Source of the DNA: Apirhabdus apintestini
GTDB taxonomy: Bacteria; Pseudomonadota; Gammaproteobacteria; Enterobacterales; Enterobacteriaceae
Length of the DNA stretch: 64,000 nt
NCBI GenBank assembly: GCA_033977085.1
Contig: CP138906.1
Coordinates: 3,410,001-3,474,000 of the forward strand
Reading direction: 5' to 3'
This document shows positions 11,207-22,896 of the stretch, piece after piece. Position numbers and translations under genes: made by a program. How positions within the stretch are numbered: position 1 is the stretch's first letter; each line of letters starts with the position of its first letter. The notes beneath the pieces were generated by a model that made no database searches, was not told the DNA's origin, and saw only the letters and a program-made list of their open reading frames with translations.

Positions 11207-11957
11207 ATACATTATGGTGTAAGAGTAGCAACGCCTTCACAAGGGGCTGTCATCCAGCCCATAAGATAGCAGATTCTGAGCGACTTGTTACCCGAATCAG
11301 TAAAATATGTGAAGTATAACATCCTAATTAAAAATTTTTATCCGCCTTTTTTGGTTAGGAAAAGAGGATAAATGTATATCCAGAGTAACGTATTCTACCG
11401 CGAAACTCTCTCATATGGCAGCTATTAAGCAGCAAAAAGCAATAAATACTCAAAGAGCAGTCTTTTCTATTCATCTGGGTTAATAGACGCGATCTTTACT
11501 GAAACTAAAGGTGGGCTAATCAATTAACTCTAACGGTTCTCATATCTCGAAACCATAACGCCGTGTAGTAAGGTGCTTACGTCAATATTACCCATGTTTT
11601 TCTTAACCCAGCCTCATGCGAATAATTTAGATGCGCTAATTATCCGCAATCAGCAAAAACTACTAAGAATCCTAGTCTTTTTGGTGCTGCCGACAGCGAG
11701 TGTACCGTAGAACGTCCGCGGGGGAACCAATTCACATCTTCATCACATAGAAAATCACTAACCAGCTAAGCCCGCTATGAGCAACGGTATTACACATTCC
11801 TTGCATGTTGTGCGTCTGATTTTCATGCAAAATAACGCAGGTGGATAATGAAGTATCGGATAATATTGCTATAAAGTAGCACGGTGGGATGGTAGTTGTA
11901 GGCCAACCGTGTAGTGCGGAGTAAGAGCATCAGAGGATAGGATAACAGGCCACAATA
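11207..11957. other. gene-free stretch between arcB and mtgA
   Basis: In E. coli elbB lies here between arcB and mtgA. I find no frame or fragment resembling ElbB on either strand. The stretch is rich in short stop-dense frames, so elbB is either absent or decayed beyond recognition by eye. Confidence 0.5.
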
Positions 11958-12677
11958 ATGAAGAGACGGCGCGGGGAGCATATTCCCGTCTAAAGAAGGG
12001 TGTTATTTATATATTGCTAAGCATTATTTTGCTTTGGGGGTCTGTATTGCTGCATTTAGCCTGCTTCCCGTTCCTTTTTCGGCGGTTATGCTACAGAAGC
12101 AATTTAGTGCCTGGTTTTCAGGAAATTTTCAATACGTTGCCCATTCCAAATGGGTTGAGATGGATAAAATCTCTCCCTGGATGCCTTTGGCTGTTATTGC
12201 CGCTGAGGATCAGTCTTTTCCCTCTCACTGGGGGTTTGATGTTGCTTCAATTCAACGCGTTATAAAAGGCGCTGATGAAGAAAAACGCCTGCGCGGTGCT
12301 TCTACACTTTCTCAGCAAACGGCGAAAAATTTAATGTTATGGAACGGACGAAGCTGGGTGCGTAAAGGACTGGAAGCTGGTCTAACTTGTGGTATTGAGC
12401 TAGCCTGGACTAAGCGTCGAATCCTAACCGTATATCTTAATATCGCAGAGTTTGGCGAGGGGGTTTTGGGGTGCAGGCGGCGTCCATGCATTATTTTCAT
12501 AAGCCTGCAAGCCGCCTGACTCAACCTGAAGCTGCGTTACTGGCGGCGGTATTACCTAATCCGCTGCGCTTTAAAGTTAACCGCCCTTCGGGATATGTAC
12601 TGCAGCGGCAGCAATGGATTTTACGACAAATGCGCCAGCTAGGCGGGCGGGTTTTCTTAACGCGCAACCGGCTCTGA
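11958..12677 (+). pseudogene. mtgA: monofunctional biosynthetic peptidoglycan transglycosylase MtgA, frameshifted
   Basis: MtgA polymerises glycan strands from lipid II at the inner membrane. The GT51 motifs are visible: AAEDQSFPSHWGFD with the catalytic Glu, RGASTLSQQTAKNL, and KRRILTVYLNIAEFG. The N-terminal membrane segment is split over three frames: MKRRRGEHIPV from 11958, KKGVIYILLSIILLWG, then VCIAAFSLLPVPFSAVM. A further break near 12470 in a G/T run precedes QAASMHYFHKPASRL. Repaired, it is about 240 residues, like the 242-residue E. coli protein. It sits next to yrbL, convergent, as in E. coli. Confidence 0.82.
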
Positions 12678-12713
12678 ATATAGCCGGTTGGTGTGTATTA
12701 TTGCCGTATTAGT

Positions 12714-12966
12714 TCATGAGGCCGCTGGTGTGAGGAACGTTATCCACTGGCATGGGATTTGAGGCTCCGGTATAGAAGCCGCATCTCTCAATAGCGGTTC
12801 CTTAATAAAACGCTGCCACTGGCGCGCCTGCTTCTTCCTGCAAAACCATCCGGACCAAGTGGCCAGAGGAATAAGCGTCGCTTCACCAATGTTATCAACG
12901 ACGACGGGAATGATTTCTTTTTCACTGACCCGGCGGCACAGGATATTTTGAGATTTCAGATTCATT
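12714..12966 (-). pseudogene. yrbL: YrbL, C-terminal fragment cut by IS21
   Basis: The peptide from 12965 down (LKSQNILCRRVSEKEIIP, then VVDNIGEATLIPLATWS) matches the C-terminal third of YrbL, a PhoP-regulated protein with a protein-kinase-like fold in E. coli. The gene is cut at 12966 by the left end of the first IS21 copy, and the rest of yrbL is not in the window. The last residues differ from E. coli and may be frameshifted. Position beside mtgA supports the call. Confidence 0.75.
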
Positions 12967-13051
12967 TGTTACCAACGGTGCAAAACTGATCCACCCCAGC
13001 GGTTGAAAACTGATCCAGGGTTAATCTGCTCCTCTGAATACAGGGGAGCTT

Positions 13052-14070
<1,019 letters not shown>

Positions 14071-14074
<4 letters not shown>

Positions 14075-14854
14075 TGGTCGAACTACAACATCAACGGCTG
14101 ATGGTGCTTGCTGAACAGCTCCAGCTGGACAGCCTTATCGGCGCGGCGCCGGCACTGTCGCAACAGGCAGTGGATCAGGAATGGAGCTATATGGACTTCC
14201 TGGAGCACCTGCTACATGAGGAGAAACTGGCCCGGCATCAGCGTAAACAGGCGATGTACACGCGGATGGCAGCCTTCCCGGCGGTGAAGACGTTCGAGGA
14301 ATACGACTTCACCTTCGCCACCGGCGCACCTCAGAAGCAAATCCAGTCGCTGCGTTCCCTGAGCTTCATCGAACGTAACGAAAACATCGTGTTGCTGGGC
14401 CCCTCGGGCGTGGGGAAAACACATCTGGCGATAGCCATGGGCTACGAGGCAGTACGGGCGGGCATCAAGGTTCGCTTCACAACAGCAGCGGACCTGCTGT
14501 TACAGCTCGTCGACTTCCCAGCGTCAGGGGCGTTACAAAACGACACTCAATCGCGGTGTCATGGCCCCCAAACTGCTCATCATCGACGAAATAGGCTATC
14601 TGCCGTTCAGCCAGGAAGAGGCAAAGCTGTTCTTCCAGGTCATTGCCAAACGTTACGAAAAGAGCGCGATGATCCTGACCTCTAACCTGCCGTTCGGGCA
14701 GTGGGACCAGACGTTCGCGGGTGATGCAGCCCTGACATCGGCAATGCTGGACCGGATCTTACATCACTCACACGTAGTCCAGATAAAAGGAGAGAGCTAT
14801 CGACTGAAGCAGAAACGAAAGGCCGGGGTTATAGCGGAAGCTAATCCTGAGTAA
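14071..14854 (+). pseudogene. istB: IS21 helper ATPase IstB, copy 1 (frameshifted)
   Basis: IstB is the AAA+ ATPase that assists IstA in target selection. Walker A (LLGPSGVGKTHLAIAM) and Walker B (LLIIDEIGYLPF) are visible. Compared with the complete copy 3 protein (260 residues), an extra C in CAGCTCGTCGAC near 14508 shifts the frame before the Walker B segment. The start codon overlaps the istA stop. Confidence 0.85.
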
Positions 14855-14922
14855 GCAAGGTGGATCAATATTAGACCGTTGGTGGTGACGGTAAGTGGAT
14901 CACTTTTTACCCGTTGTTGACA

Positions 14923-15831
14923 TCCAGATCTAAATCCCTGAATGCATCACGCAAATAAACTTCGTTGATGCGCTCCCCTTACCGTGAGCCGTCATTGCGG
15001 CCAGGCGCAGGGCGTGGTTCAGAATGCGTAGCGCCCCCGGTTTTTGAGCAATAGCCTGTAATAACTGGCGTTCGCTATCGCCGGTAATCTGCCAGGCATC
15101 GGCAATGGCGTTGACGTCCGCTTTTTTGGTCTTATTTATCGCTGTACGTTTTGCGATACGGGAAAATAGACGGGCAAATTCAACAGTGCGGTTGCCGCCG
15201 GTCATATTGGAATAAACACGGTGATTTCCCATCAGCACCAGGCCGATTCCCGCAGACTCCTGGAGTAAACGCAGTTCCTCCAGCGCTTCGATTTGCAGGT
15301 GGTCAGATTCGTCGATAATGACCAACCCCTGCGTACCGTCCAGGCGGCGGCGCAGGGCGCGGGACAGCGGCCCTTTACGGCGGGGGCGTCATTCATTCCC
15401 AGCGCATACGCCAGTTCAGTCAGGCACTCCAGAACGCTGGCGCAGGATGGGGTGATCGTAATCATCCACACGTTGTCGTTTGAGCGGCAATATTCGCGGG
15501 CGGCGGCGGTTTTGCCCACGCCGGGGTTACCGCAGATAACAGCGATGCTCTCAGTGAGCCGCGCAAAGCGCATGGACGTACAGATTTGCCGTGACGTCTG
15601 AGTTTCGATAAAGCGCGGCGGCTCCGGCAGTTCTGAGGTAGCGTTCTGGTTCTCAATCCAGCGTGAAAGAGTCATTGCGACGCGCTCATTATCGCCATTG
15701 TATTTATCGTTCATGAAACCGCTGATTGTGCCGGAGCTTATTCCGGTTTCACGGGCCACCTGAGCGTAAGTAGCGCGACCGGCATCAACGAGCGTGCGCA
15801 GGCCTGCGCGAATATCGGTAATATTCACCAT
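14923..15831 (-). pseudogene. Mu B-like target-selection ATPase, truncated by IS21
   Basis: MuB is the AAA+ protein that captures target DNA and activates MuA. The start at 15831 (MVNITDIRAGL) has GGAG upstream. An N-terminal helix-turn-helix (ETGISSGTISGF) is followed by Walker A GNPGVGKTAAAREY and Walker B GLVIIDESDHL. Frameshifts lie near 15375 and, in a G run, near 14978. The IS21 end falls after the LDLD codons, removing roughly the last ten residues. It follows muA by 27 bases. Confidence 0.88.
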
Positions 15832-15858
15832 AATTAACTCCAGTTATTTAAATTCGGT

Positions 15859-17861
15859 TTAAATAATGTCTTTGCGTTTATTTAATTCGAGAATATCCAG
15901 CGAATTATTCAGATATTCGTCGTTATCAGGCTGCGATTCCTCGTCAACTGCGTGCGCGATTGCGGTATTGCCGTGCGTCTGGGGGCGGAATACGGCAACA
16001 ACGCGTGATTCTGGCGCTTCCGGCTCGGCCAGGCGGGGCATAAGCTCGGATATCTCCAGTGCGTCTTTCTGCTTCCGGGCTGCAATAACGGCGTCAGTAG
16101 CCTTTTAAGCCGTTTTTGTTGGCGGGAGTGCTCGCGCCCGGCCTGAGTGTCATTAAACGCTACAGGCGTGATACAAATGGCCTCACAGATAAATTTGCCG
16201 TCCAGCGTGTAACAGAAAACGTTGCCGTGCAGGTTCTGCGGGTCGAAGCGCACAACCACTTTACGGATGTCTGCATTCATCAGCGCCATATTGTGGTAAA
16301 CGTTTTTGGCGCCGCGCAGCGTACCGCCTGCGGTGAGGCTGAATTCGCCCTTGCGGTTGACCGTAACGGCCTCCGCTGGCAGCAGGAACAGGCGCAACTG
16401 CTCCGCCGTAGGCTTGCGAACGATGGTTTTTGGAAATTCCCGCTCGAAAGCCTGGTCAAAGGAAAGCTGGCCCGCGCATATTTCAGTCTGGCGCTTGACC
16501 TTCGCGTTAAACATCGCCACACCCTCGGCCAGAATCTCCAGAAACTGCCCGGCCTCAATTACCCTTGAGCCGTAATTATCCGGCTTCGCCATTGGGTTCG
16601 GGCCGGTGTATGCACCGGACAGCGCCGGATGCTTATCAACATATTCCTCCATGCCTCCAACACCGAAGGCGCGCTCGATGGGTTTTGCCTGGCCCCAGCC
16701 TTTGCCCGCAACAACGCTTGTCCAGTGGATGGTGGCGCCAATCAGAGGGAAAAGCCCGGTCGGGTCGTCTTCTCGCACTTTAAAGCGGTAGCGATTTTTA
16801 ACACCCCCGGTCAGCCATTTGTTAGCCGCTGCGCGGGTATTATCAATCGTGATGTGGAAATCTTCCGGGATGCCATACCGCTTAATAACATCCATAAATG
16901 ACAACCGGATTGAATCGGTGTTTTCGCTTACATCACAGCGGAAACCAACGATTTTCCTTGTTTTAACGTCCTGCCAGAACCAAGTTTTAGGGCGCAATAT
17001 CTCACCGTTAAACCAGCGCACAAAGACGTTGTGCTGGTAGCCATCGCCGTTAATCCATTGCAGGGCGCTCAGCTGTTCAACCGTGCGGCGCTGGGTTGGG
17101 AGCAGGTGCATCAGCGCGTGCTCGCCCTGGCGGCAGGCGACAACCATTGTCCGGTCTACATTCTGCTGCACGCGGCGGTACGCGGTGGAATAAGAGGGAA
17201 TATTCCAGCCGTGCTCACGGGCGGCCAGCTCCAGGCGTTCATAGCATTTGCGGAATGCTGGTTGCTCGGGGCGGAGGTAATCGGCCAGCAGGAACTGCCA
17301 GGCGTCTTCGTCGAAGCCGACCTGTTTTGATTCATGCTTCGCACCGCCGCGCCGGTCAATCAGGACAGCGACCCAATCCTGCTTTGCGTATTTTTGTACC
17401 CGGTAATACTTATCCCGCAGCGACGCTGCGCTGACGTCATAGCGACTGGCCGCAGTCTGAAAGGCCGTTTTTGCGGTGATGCCACTTGCGATCAATTCAT
17501 CGGCCAGCATAACCACAGGGTGCCAGCGTTCAGCAAGCTGACGCTGTGAGTCGCTGGCAGCGTCCCAGCGCTGCCACAGTGCACGCCGTTCAGAGTCAAG
17601 GGTGGCTGACACCGGGCGAGCAAGTTCAATCACACCCTGGCTGGTTTCAACAGCACCCTGCTTAAGCAGCAACTCGGCGCGGGCCTCAACGGGAAGGGCA
17701 TCAAGGCGATACTCTACGGCTTTTGAACCCTGGCGTTTGCGGAAAAGTTCGTTACGGCCACAAACCAGATTTTCGAGCTTGCGACGGATATTCGCCGGGC
17801 TGACAGGGAAACCAGATAACCCCACGCACTCCTGTACTGTTACCCATTGAGTTGTCTGCAT
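15859..17861 (-). pseudogene. Mu A-like DDE transposase, C-terminal frameshift as read
   Basis: MuA cuts and joins the phage ends. The start at 17861 (MQTTQWVTVQECVGL) follows GGAGGTAGGGAA. The catalytic acids are in INGDGYQHN (Asp), ITIDNTRAA (Asp) and PIERAFGVGG (Glu). One A is missing in an A run near 16105, so the frame reads into 15909, whereas the correct C-terminal domain is in the neighbouring frame (ATDAVIAARKQKDALEI to LNKRKDII, stop at 15859). Repaired length is about 667 residues, close to the 663 of Mu. The start overlaps ner by about 22 bases. Confidence 0.88.
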
Positions 17862-18088
17862 TTCCCTACCTCCGAATACCGGCTCGGCCAAATAAGAGCC
17901 GGTGAGACTTCCAGATAATTTGCAATGATCGCCTCGTAACGAGGGATATGGCAGCGGAGCACATTACGCATGGTGTCAGGGCTTAACCCGGCTTCGCGAG
18001 ATAATTGTGCGAGCGTCTTACCCTTCATACGAATGGCGGCTTTTACCTGCTCCGCGTGCCAGTCTTGCTCTTGGTTTTTAACTGACAT
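17840..18088 (-). CDS. Ner-like early regulator (helix-turn-helix)
   Basis: An 82-residue protein similar along its length to Mu Ner: a DWHAEQVKAAI start, a helix-turn-helix around LAQLSREAGLSPDTMRN, and the typical IWPSRY ending. Ner represses both the early and the c promoters during lytic growth. It is the first gene of the early operon and diverges from c. The frame looks intact, with a tail about seven residues longer than in Mu. Confidence 0.85.
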   Translation of the reverse strand: MSVKNQEQDWHAEQVKAAIRMKGKTLAQLSREAGLSPDTMRNVLRCHIPRYEAIIANYLEVSPALIWPSRYSEVGKCRQLNG

Positions 18089-18301
18089 CGTGCAATCCTT
18101 ATTAGTTACCGCTATCGGTAGCCGCTAACGGTTACCGGTTCGAGGGTAAGAATAGATCGCAAAAGCTTGCGTGTAAAGATCTTTTCAATCCTTTATCGAT
18201 TCTTTCGATAGCACGAATTCTTATCCAATTATATGTTTTTTAATGAAAAGTATGTTTTTTAATCAAAAAATCAAATCAGACTTTTTAGTAAAGAGAAAAG
18301 T
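18089..18301. promoter_or_regulatory. Mu-like operator / early promoter region
   Basis: This 213-base gap between divergent ner and c occupies the position of the Mu operators. It has symmetric elements near ner (TTACCGCTATCGGTAG, then AACGGTTACCGG, 18105-18140), plausible Ner or repressor sites. Next to c is a directly repeated TATGTTTTTTAAT (18231-18261). Promoter positions are not certain. Confidence 0.55.
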
Positions 18302-18856
18302 ATGTCTATACATCAGCAACAGAAAGAGTGGGTTACCACCCAAGAATGTTTAGGGATTCCTGGTTTTCCAGGCACTCCGGCCAATGTTCGTAAAAAGCTA
18401 GATCTACTGGCTACAGGCAACCCGTCACTGAAACGAAAACGGGAAGGGACAAAGGCGTATGAGTATCATGTGTCGCTCCTCCCAGCCATATCACAGGCTT
18501 ATTTTGGCGCTTCTGGCGAAAGTGTTGCTCAACAACCCCGATCAGACGTTGATGTTCAAGAGCATGAGTTTTGGTGGAAGGCTATTTATCGAGTTCTTTC
18601 AAAGGAGGAGGTTACTTTGATAATTAATTCTTTCAAAAACAGCGGGAAACATGGCATTTTCCCAGAGGAATTACTTGAAGCGGCAAGCAATGACTTCTCG
18701 GCCCTATCCCGCACATCGATACAGACAGCTCTGGTGCTTGAGGCATTATCAGATGAGGAGCGCAGAGAGATTTTGGCGAGGTATGGCATCTCAGAACAGG
18801 GTGGCCCTGTAGCGCCAGAACAGGAACCACATAAGACACACAAAAAAGCTGGTTAA
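18302..18856 (+). CDS. Mu-like lysogeny repressor (c)
   Basis: An intact 184-residue frame. The N-terminal half (EWVTTQECLGIPGFPGTP) resembles the winged-helix DNA-binding domain shared by Mu repressor and MuA. The C-terminal segment (LEALSDEERREILARYGI) resembles the end of Mu repressor, which controls its stability and ClpXP sensitivity. It would silence the early promoter and block transposition. It is the only complete regulatory gene of this remnant besides ner. Confidence 0.85.
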   Translation: MSIHQQQKEWVTTQECLGIPGFPGTPANVRKKLDLLATGNPSLKRKREGTKAYEYHVSLLPAISQAYFGASGESVAQQPRSDVDVQEHEFWWKAIYRVLSKEEVTLIINSFKNSGKHGIFPEELLEAASNDFSALSRTSIQTALVLEALSDEERREILARYGISEQGGPVAPEQEPHKTHKKAG

Positions 18857-19205
18857 TAATGAGGATAACAGGCTACACCACGCATACCCCTAACGGGTTA
18901 ATAAATGGCATTTAAAATACATCTTTTTAATGGGTGTTTTTTGATCAGTATCAGGCCGATTAATCGACGTTGTTACCAGCTTTGAAGTGTTTTTAAACGG
19001 TATTAAAGCGCGTATGAGGTTTCTTTAAAAAGTCGCGCATAAAGTGAATTAAATCCCTGATTGTTGAAATTTGTCGTATTTCATAGCTGAGGTGCAAATT
19101 CCAGGCATCTGAGCAGCCAAAGCCCCACCAGCACTACATCCCACCAGTTCCCGTAATCTCCAACCTGATCCCGGTTTAATGTCGTACCTCTAGTGAATCA
19201 ATACA
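18857..19205 (-). promoter_or_regulatory. Mu-like attL with transposase binding sites
   Basis: Read leftward from 19205 the sequence starts TGTATTGATTCACT, identical to the terminal bases of phage Mu as I remember them, then continues aGAgGTACGA. Further in lie A/T-rich stretches with GCGCGACTTTTTAAAG- and ACGCGCTTTAATACC-like words where MuA sites L2 and L3 would be. No gene fits in this stretch. Confidence 0.8.
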
Positions 19206-19457
19206 GCCGTTCCAGACGCGAATGGTCGGCCCTAAATAACCGCCATTAAATCCACAAACCTGCGCTTTTGCTCCGCCGGTAAACGACCAGTGCGCGGATT
19301 GAAGAGTCAGAAACAGGGGCTGCCCGCGCCGAGACTCCAGTAAAGGCGGCAGTGGCAAAGAGGGGCGCTGGCTGGCCGCTTGAACGCGCAGCGGCAGCGC
19401 GCCAGCGCAAACCGCCATCCCTGAAACCTGCATAAACTGACGCCGGCTAAGTGACAT
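19206..19457 (-). pseudogene. ftsP: FtsP (SufI), N-terminal fragment cut by the Mu-like prophage
   Basis: FtsP is a Tat-exported, cupredoxin-fold cell-division protein. The start at 19457 is followed by a Tat signal (SLSRRQFMQVSG) with a hydrophobic core ending AQA-like, then the first part of the mature domain to YLGPTIRVWNG. At codon 84 the sequence turns into the prophage end, which encodes CIDSLEVRH before a stop. The rest of ftsP (about 385 residues in E. coli) is absent. It is the third gene of parC-plsC-ftsP, as in E. coli. Confidence 0.88.
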
Positions 19458-19500
19458 CGTGGCTCCCTATAGGCCGAATGAGGACAGTCATTCGGAAAAG

Positions 19501-20256
19501 TTAATTCGTCTGCTTCCTTGTGACGGCGTCGGCGCCTTCGCGATCGGCGACTTCATGGTTTAGCGCGTCAATTTTATCCAGCATAATTTGCCGGCAATGC
19601 GCCGCCAGTTCTCGCACCTGATCTTTACCGTAATTACGGGTATCTACCGGCGGCAGCATTTCCACTATGACTAATCCGTTATTCCAGCGGTTCAGTTTGA
19701 TTTTATTGCTGGTATTCGAGACGCACACCGGAATAATCGGCACCCCGGCGGCGATAGCCGCATGAAACGCGCCGGTTTTAAACGGCAGCAGGCCGCGACC
19801 GCGGCTGCGCGTCCCTTCAGGGAACATCCAGATAGAAATCTTACGTTTGCGGAACTGGTTAACGACTTCGGCAATGGTGCTATGCGCTTTTGTGCGATTA
19901 TTTCTGTCGATAAGTAGGTTTCCGGTAAGCCAGTATAGCTGCCCAAAGAAAGGTATCCATACCAGGCTCTTCTTTCCTACCGTAACGGTTGGCGGCAATA
20001 CAATACGGGCCGCAGTTACCATATCGTAGTTATTTTGGTGATTTGCAATATAAATAGCGTTGCCAAACTGCTCCGCGCCCTCTGGAAGGCGGGTTTCCAC
20101 TTTCAAACCAAAAACCCGGGCTAAGCGCCCAAAAAGGTGGCCAAATGTGGCGACGTGGCGCGGATTTCTCGGGCTAAACAGACACCAGACCGATCCCAAC
20201 AGGCAGACTAAAATGCTGTAAATAACCACAATGATAAAGCGAATAATAGCTAGCAT
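19501..20256 (-). CDS. plsC: 1-acyl-sn-glycerol-3-phosphate acyltransferase PlsC
   Basis: PlsC makes phosphatidic acid from lysophosphatidic acid at the inner membrane. The frame is intact (251 residues; E. coli 245). An N-terminal membrane segment (IIRFIIVVIYSILVCLLG) precedes the acyltransferase motifs: NHQNNYD (HX4D), the LIDRNNRTKA block, FPEGTRSRG and VPIIPVCVS. The start at 20256 has AGAGG upstream. It lies downstream of parC on the same strand. Confidence 0.92.
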   Translation of the reverse strand: MLAIIRFIIVVIYSILVCLLGSVWCLFSPRNPRHVATFGHLFGRLARVFGLKVETRLPEGAEQFGNAIYIANHQNNYDMVTAARIVLPPTVTVGKKSLVWIPFFGQLYWLTGNLLIDRNNRTKAHSTIAEVVNQFRKRKISIWMFPEGTRSRGRGLLPFKTGAFHAAIAAGVPIIPVCVSNTSNKIKLNRWNNGLVIVEMLPPVDTRNYGKDQVRELAAHCRQIMLDKIDALNHEVADREGADAVTRKQTN

Positions 20257-20432
20257 AACAACCTCTGAAGTCCGGCCCGTCGGCGAAAGCCGGTTTTACG
20301 CGATGTACGTAAGCGCCAGGGCAATCTGAAACCATGACTTTTATGCGCATCGCAACGACAAACAATGACTTTAATGGAAATAATCCTACCGCAGGTGTGC
20401 CAGCCCTCCCGTCAGCGAAAGGGCGGCTCGTA

Positions 20433-22696
20433 TTATGCCTCGTCTTCGCCGCGCTTTTGCGGTGACTCAACGTCGATTCTATCGATGCGCTGTAGCCCGC
20501 GCATCAGCGTACCGCTGCGCCCGCGCTCAGCGCGCACCTTCTGCAGTTCCTCAGGGCGAAGTTTTAGCTTACGTTTACCAACGTGAATCGTTATCGCACT
20601 CTGCGGCGGCAATATCGTCAGCCACGCCAGGCGGTCATCGCCTTTTGCGGCATCTGCTGCTGGTATCGATATGATTTTATTACCTTTACCTTTCGATAGC
20701 TGCGGAAGGTCACCTACCGGGAACATAAGCATACGCCCCGCCGCCGTAATCGCAAGCAGCATATCGTCATCGCCGTTCAGTTCCAGAGGCGGTAGCACGC
20801 GCGCATTTTCCGGCAAAGAAATCAGAGCTTTACCGGCACGGTTACGCGCAACAAGATCGCTAAAGGTGCAGACAAAACCATATCCCGCATCAGACGCCAT
20901 GAGCAGTTTGCAGTCCTCCGGCGCCATCAGCACCTGTTCAACCACGGCGCCCGGCGGCAGCGTCAGTTTCCCGGTGATAGGTTCTCCCTGACTGCGGGCG
21001 GAAGGCAGCGAGATAGGATCGATAGCATAGCTGCGCCCGGTCGAATCAATAAACACCGCTGGTTGATTGCTCTTCCCTTTCGCTGCAGCGAGGAAGCTAT
21101 CGCCGGCTTTATAATTCAGTCCGCCCGGATCGATATCATGCCCTTTGGCGCTGCGTACCCAGCCCATTTGTGACAGCACAATAGTGACCGGCTCAGAAGG
21201 CAGCATGTCATGCTCGTTCATCGCCTTCGCTTCTTCGCGCTCGTGCAGCGGCGAACGGCGCTCATCGCCATAGGCTTCCGCATCGGCCTGCGAGCTCTTT
21301 TTCAACAGCGTATTCATGCGGCGCTCTGAACCCAGCGTCGCCTGCAGCCAGTCGCGCTCTTTCTCCAGTTCGCCCTGCTCGCCGCGAATTTTCATCTCTT
21401 CCAGTTTAGCGAGATGGCGCAATTTGAGCTCCAGAATGGCTTCCGCCTGGGTGTCGCTCAGGGCGAAACGGGACATCAGCACCGGCTTAGGTTCATCCTC
21501 TGAGCGGATGATATGAATCACTTCATCGATATTCAAAAATGCCGTTAGCAAACCGTCCAGGATATGCAGGCGCTTAAGCACCTTTTCCAGACGATAATTC
21601 AGGCGACGGCGCACCGTGCTACGGCGGTACACCAGCCATTCAGTGAGGATCTCGTGCAGATTCTTCACCGCAGGCCGCCCGTCCAGGCCTATCATATTGA
21701 GATTAACGCGATAACTTTTTTCCAGATCGGTGGTCGCGAACAAATGATTCATCACCTGTTCCACATCCACCCGGTTAGAACGCGGAACGATAACCAGTCG
21801 CGTAGGGTTTTCATGATCGGATTCATCGCGCAAATCGTCGACCATCGGCAGTTTTTTCGCCCGCATTTGGCTGGCGATTTGTTCAAGAACCCGCGCGCCG
21901 GAAACCTGGTGCGGCAGGGAAGTAATGACAACGGCACCGTCTTCTTTTTCCAGACTGCGCGCATACGCACCGAGCCGCGACCGTTCTGATAAATTTTACG
22001 AATTTCGCTGCGCGGAGTAATGATTTCCGCCTCGGTGGGGTAATCCGGGCCGCGCACAATGTCCAGCAGTGAATCCAGCGAGGTTTCCGGGGCATCGATC
22101 AGCGTAATTGCCGCCTGCGCCACTTCTTTTAAATTGTGCGGCGGGATGTCAGTCGCCATCCCAACGGCAATGCCCGTAGTGCCATTAAGCAGGATATTCG
22201 GCAGCCGGGCGGGTAACATTTTCGGTTCATTCAATGTGCCGTCGAAGTTAGGCACATAATCGACGGTGCCCTGCCCCAGTTCACCCAGCAGCACTTCCGC
22301 GTATTTTGATAGCCGCGATTCGGTATAACGCATAGCGGCAAAGGATTTAGGGTCATCCGGCGCGCCCCAGTTGCCTTGGCCGTCCACCAGCGGATAGCGA
22401 TATGAGAAAGGCTGGGCCATCAGCACCATCGCCTCATAGCAGGCGCTGTCGCCGTGCGGATGGTATTTCCCGAGCACGTCCCCAACGGTGCGGGCGGACT
22501 TTTTAAACTTAGCGCGCGCATCCAAACCCAGTTCCGACATCGCATAGACAATGCGGCGCTGTACCGGCTTCAGGCCATCGCCGATAAACGGCAGCGCGCG
22601 GTCCATGATGACGTACATGGAATAATTAAGGTACGCATTCTCGGTAAATTTATGCAGCGCGAGACGCTCTGCACCCTCCTGAGTCACATCACTCAT
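20433..22696 (-). pseudogene. parC: topoisomerase IV subunit A ParC, one frameshift as read
   Basis: ParC is the DNA-cleaving subunit of topoisomerase IV, which unlinks daughter chromosomes. The N-terminal part has the quinolone-determining region GKYHPHGDSACYEAM and the active-site Tyr in MRYTES. The C-terminal part holds the beta-pinwheel repeats (GRMLMFPVGDLPQLSKGKGNK). The two frames join near 21950: one base is missing where VRMRA should continue as SLEKEDGAVVIT. Repaired length is about 754 residues, as in E. coli. The gene is essential in relatives, so the single break is probably a sequence error. Confidence 0.88.
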
Positions 22697-22896
22697 TGCT
22701 AATTAATCCTCAGACAGTCTGTCCACCGTAGGCGAAACGGCAATATTGCCGGGGATAATACAGGATCTACCTTGTGGAATCACAGGGAAGGGCAATTATT
22801 GCGCTTACCGCAAAAGACTTTGCGCATTTCTAACATATATTAGCGTTGCTCAACCTATTAGAATAAGCCCCATAGATTACGAGGAGTTAACCGATT

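Larger units (their letters stand above)
14923..19205 (-). mobile_element. Mu-like prophage remnant (left end only)
   Basis: Reading leftward from 19205 the order is attL, c, ner, A, B, exactly the left end of phage Mu. The element is cut inside muB by IS21 copy 1. No late genes or right end are present, so it cannot make phage, although its immunity gene is intact. It is inserted in ftsP. Confidence 0.9.
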
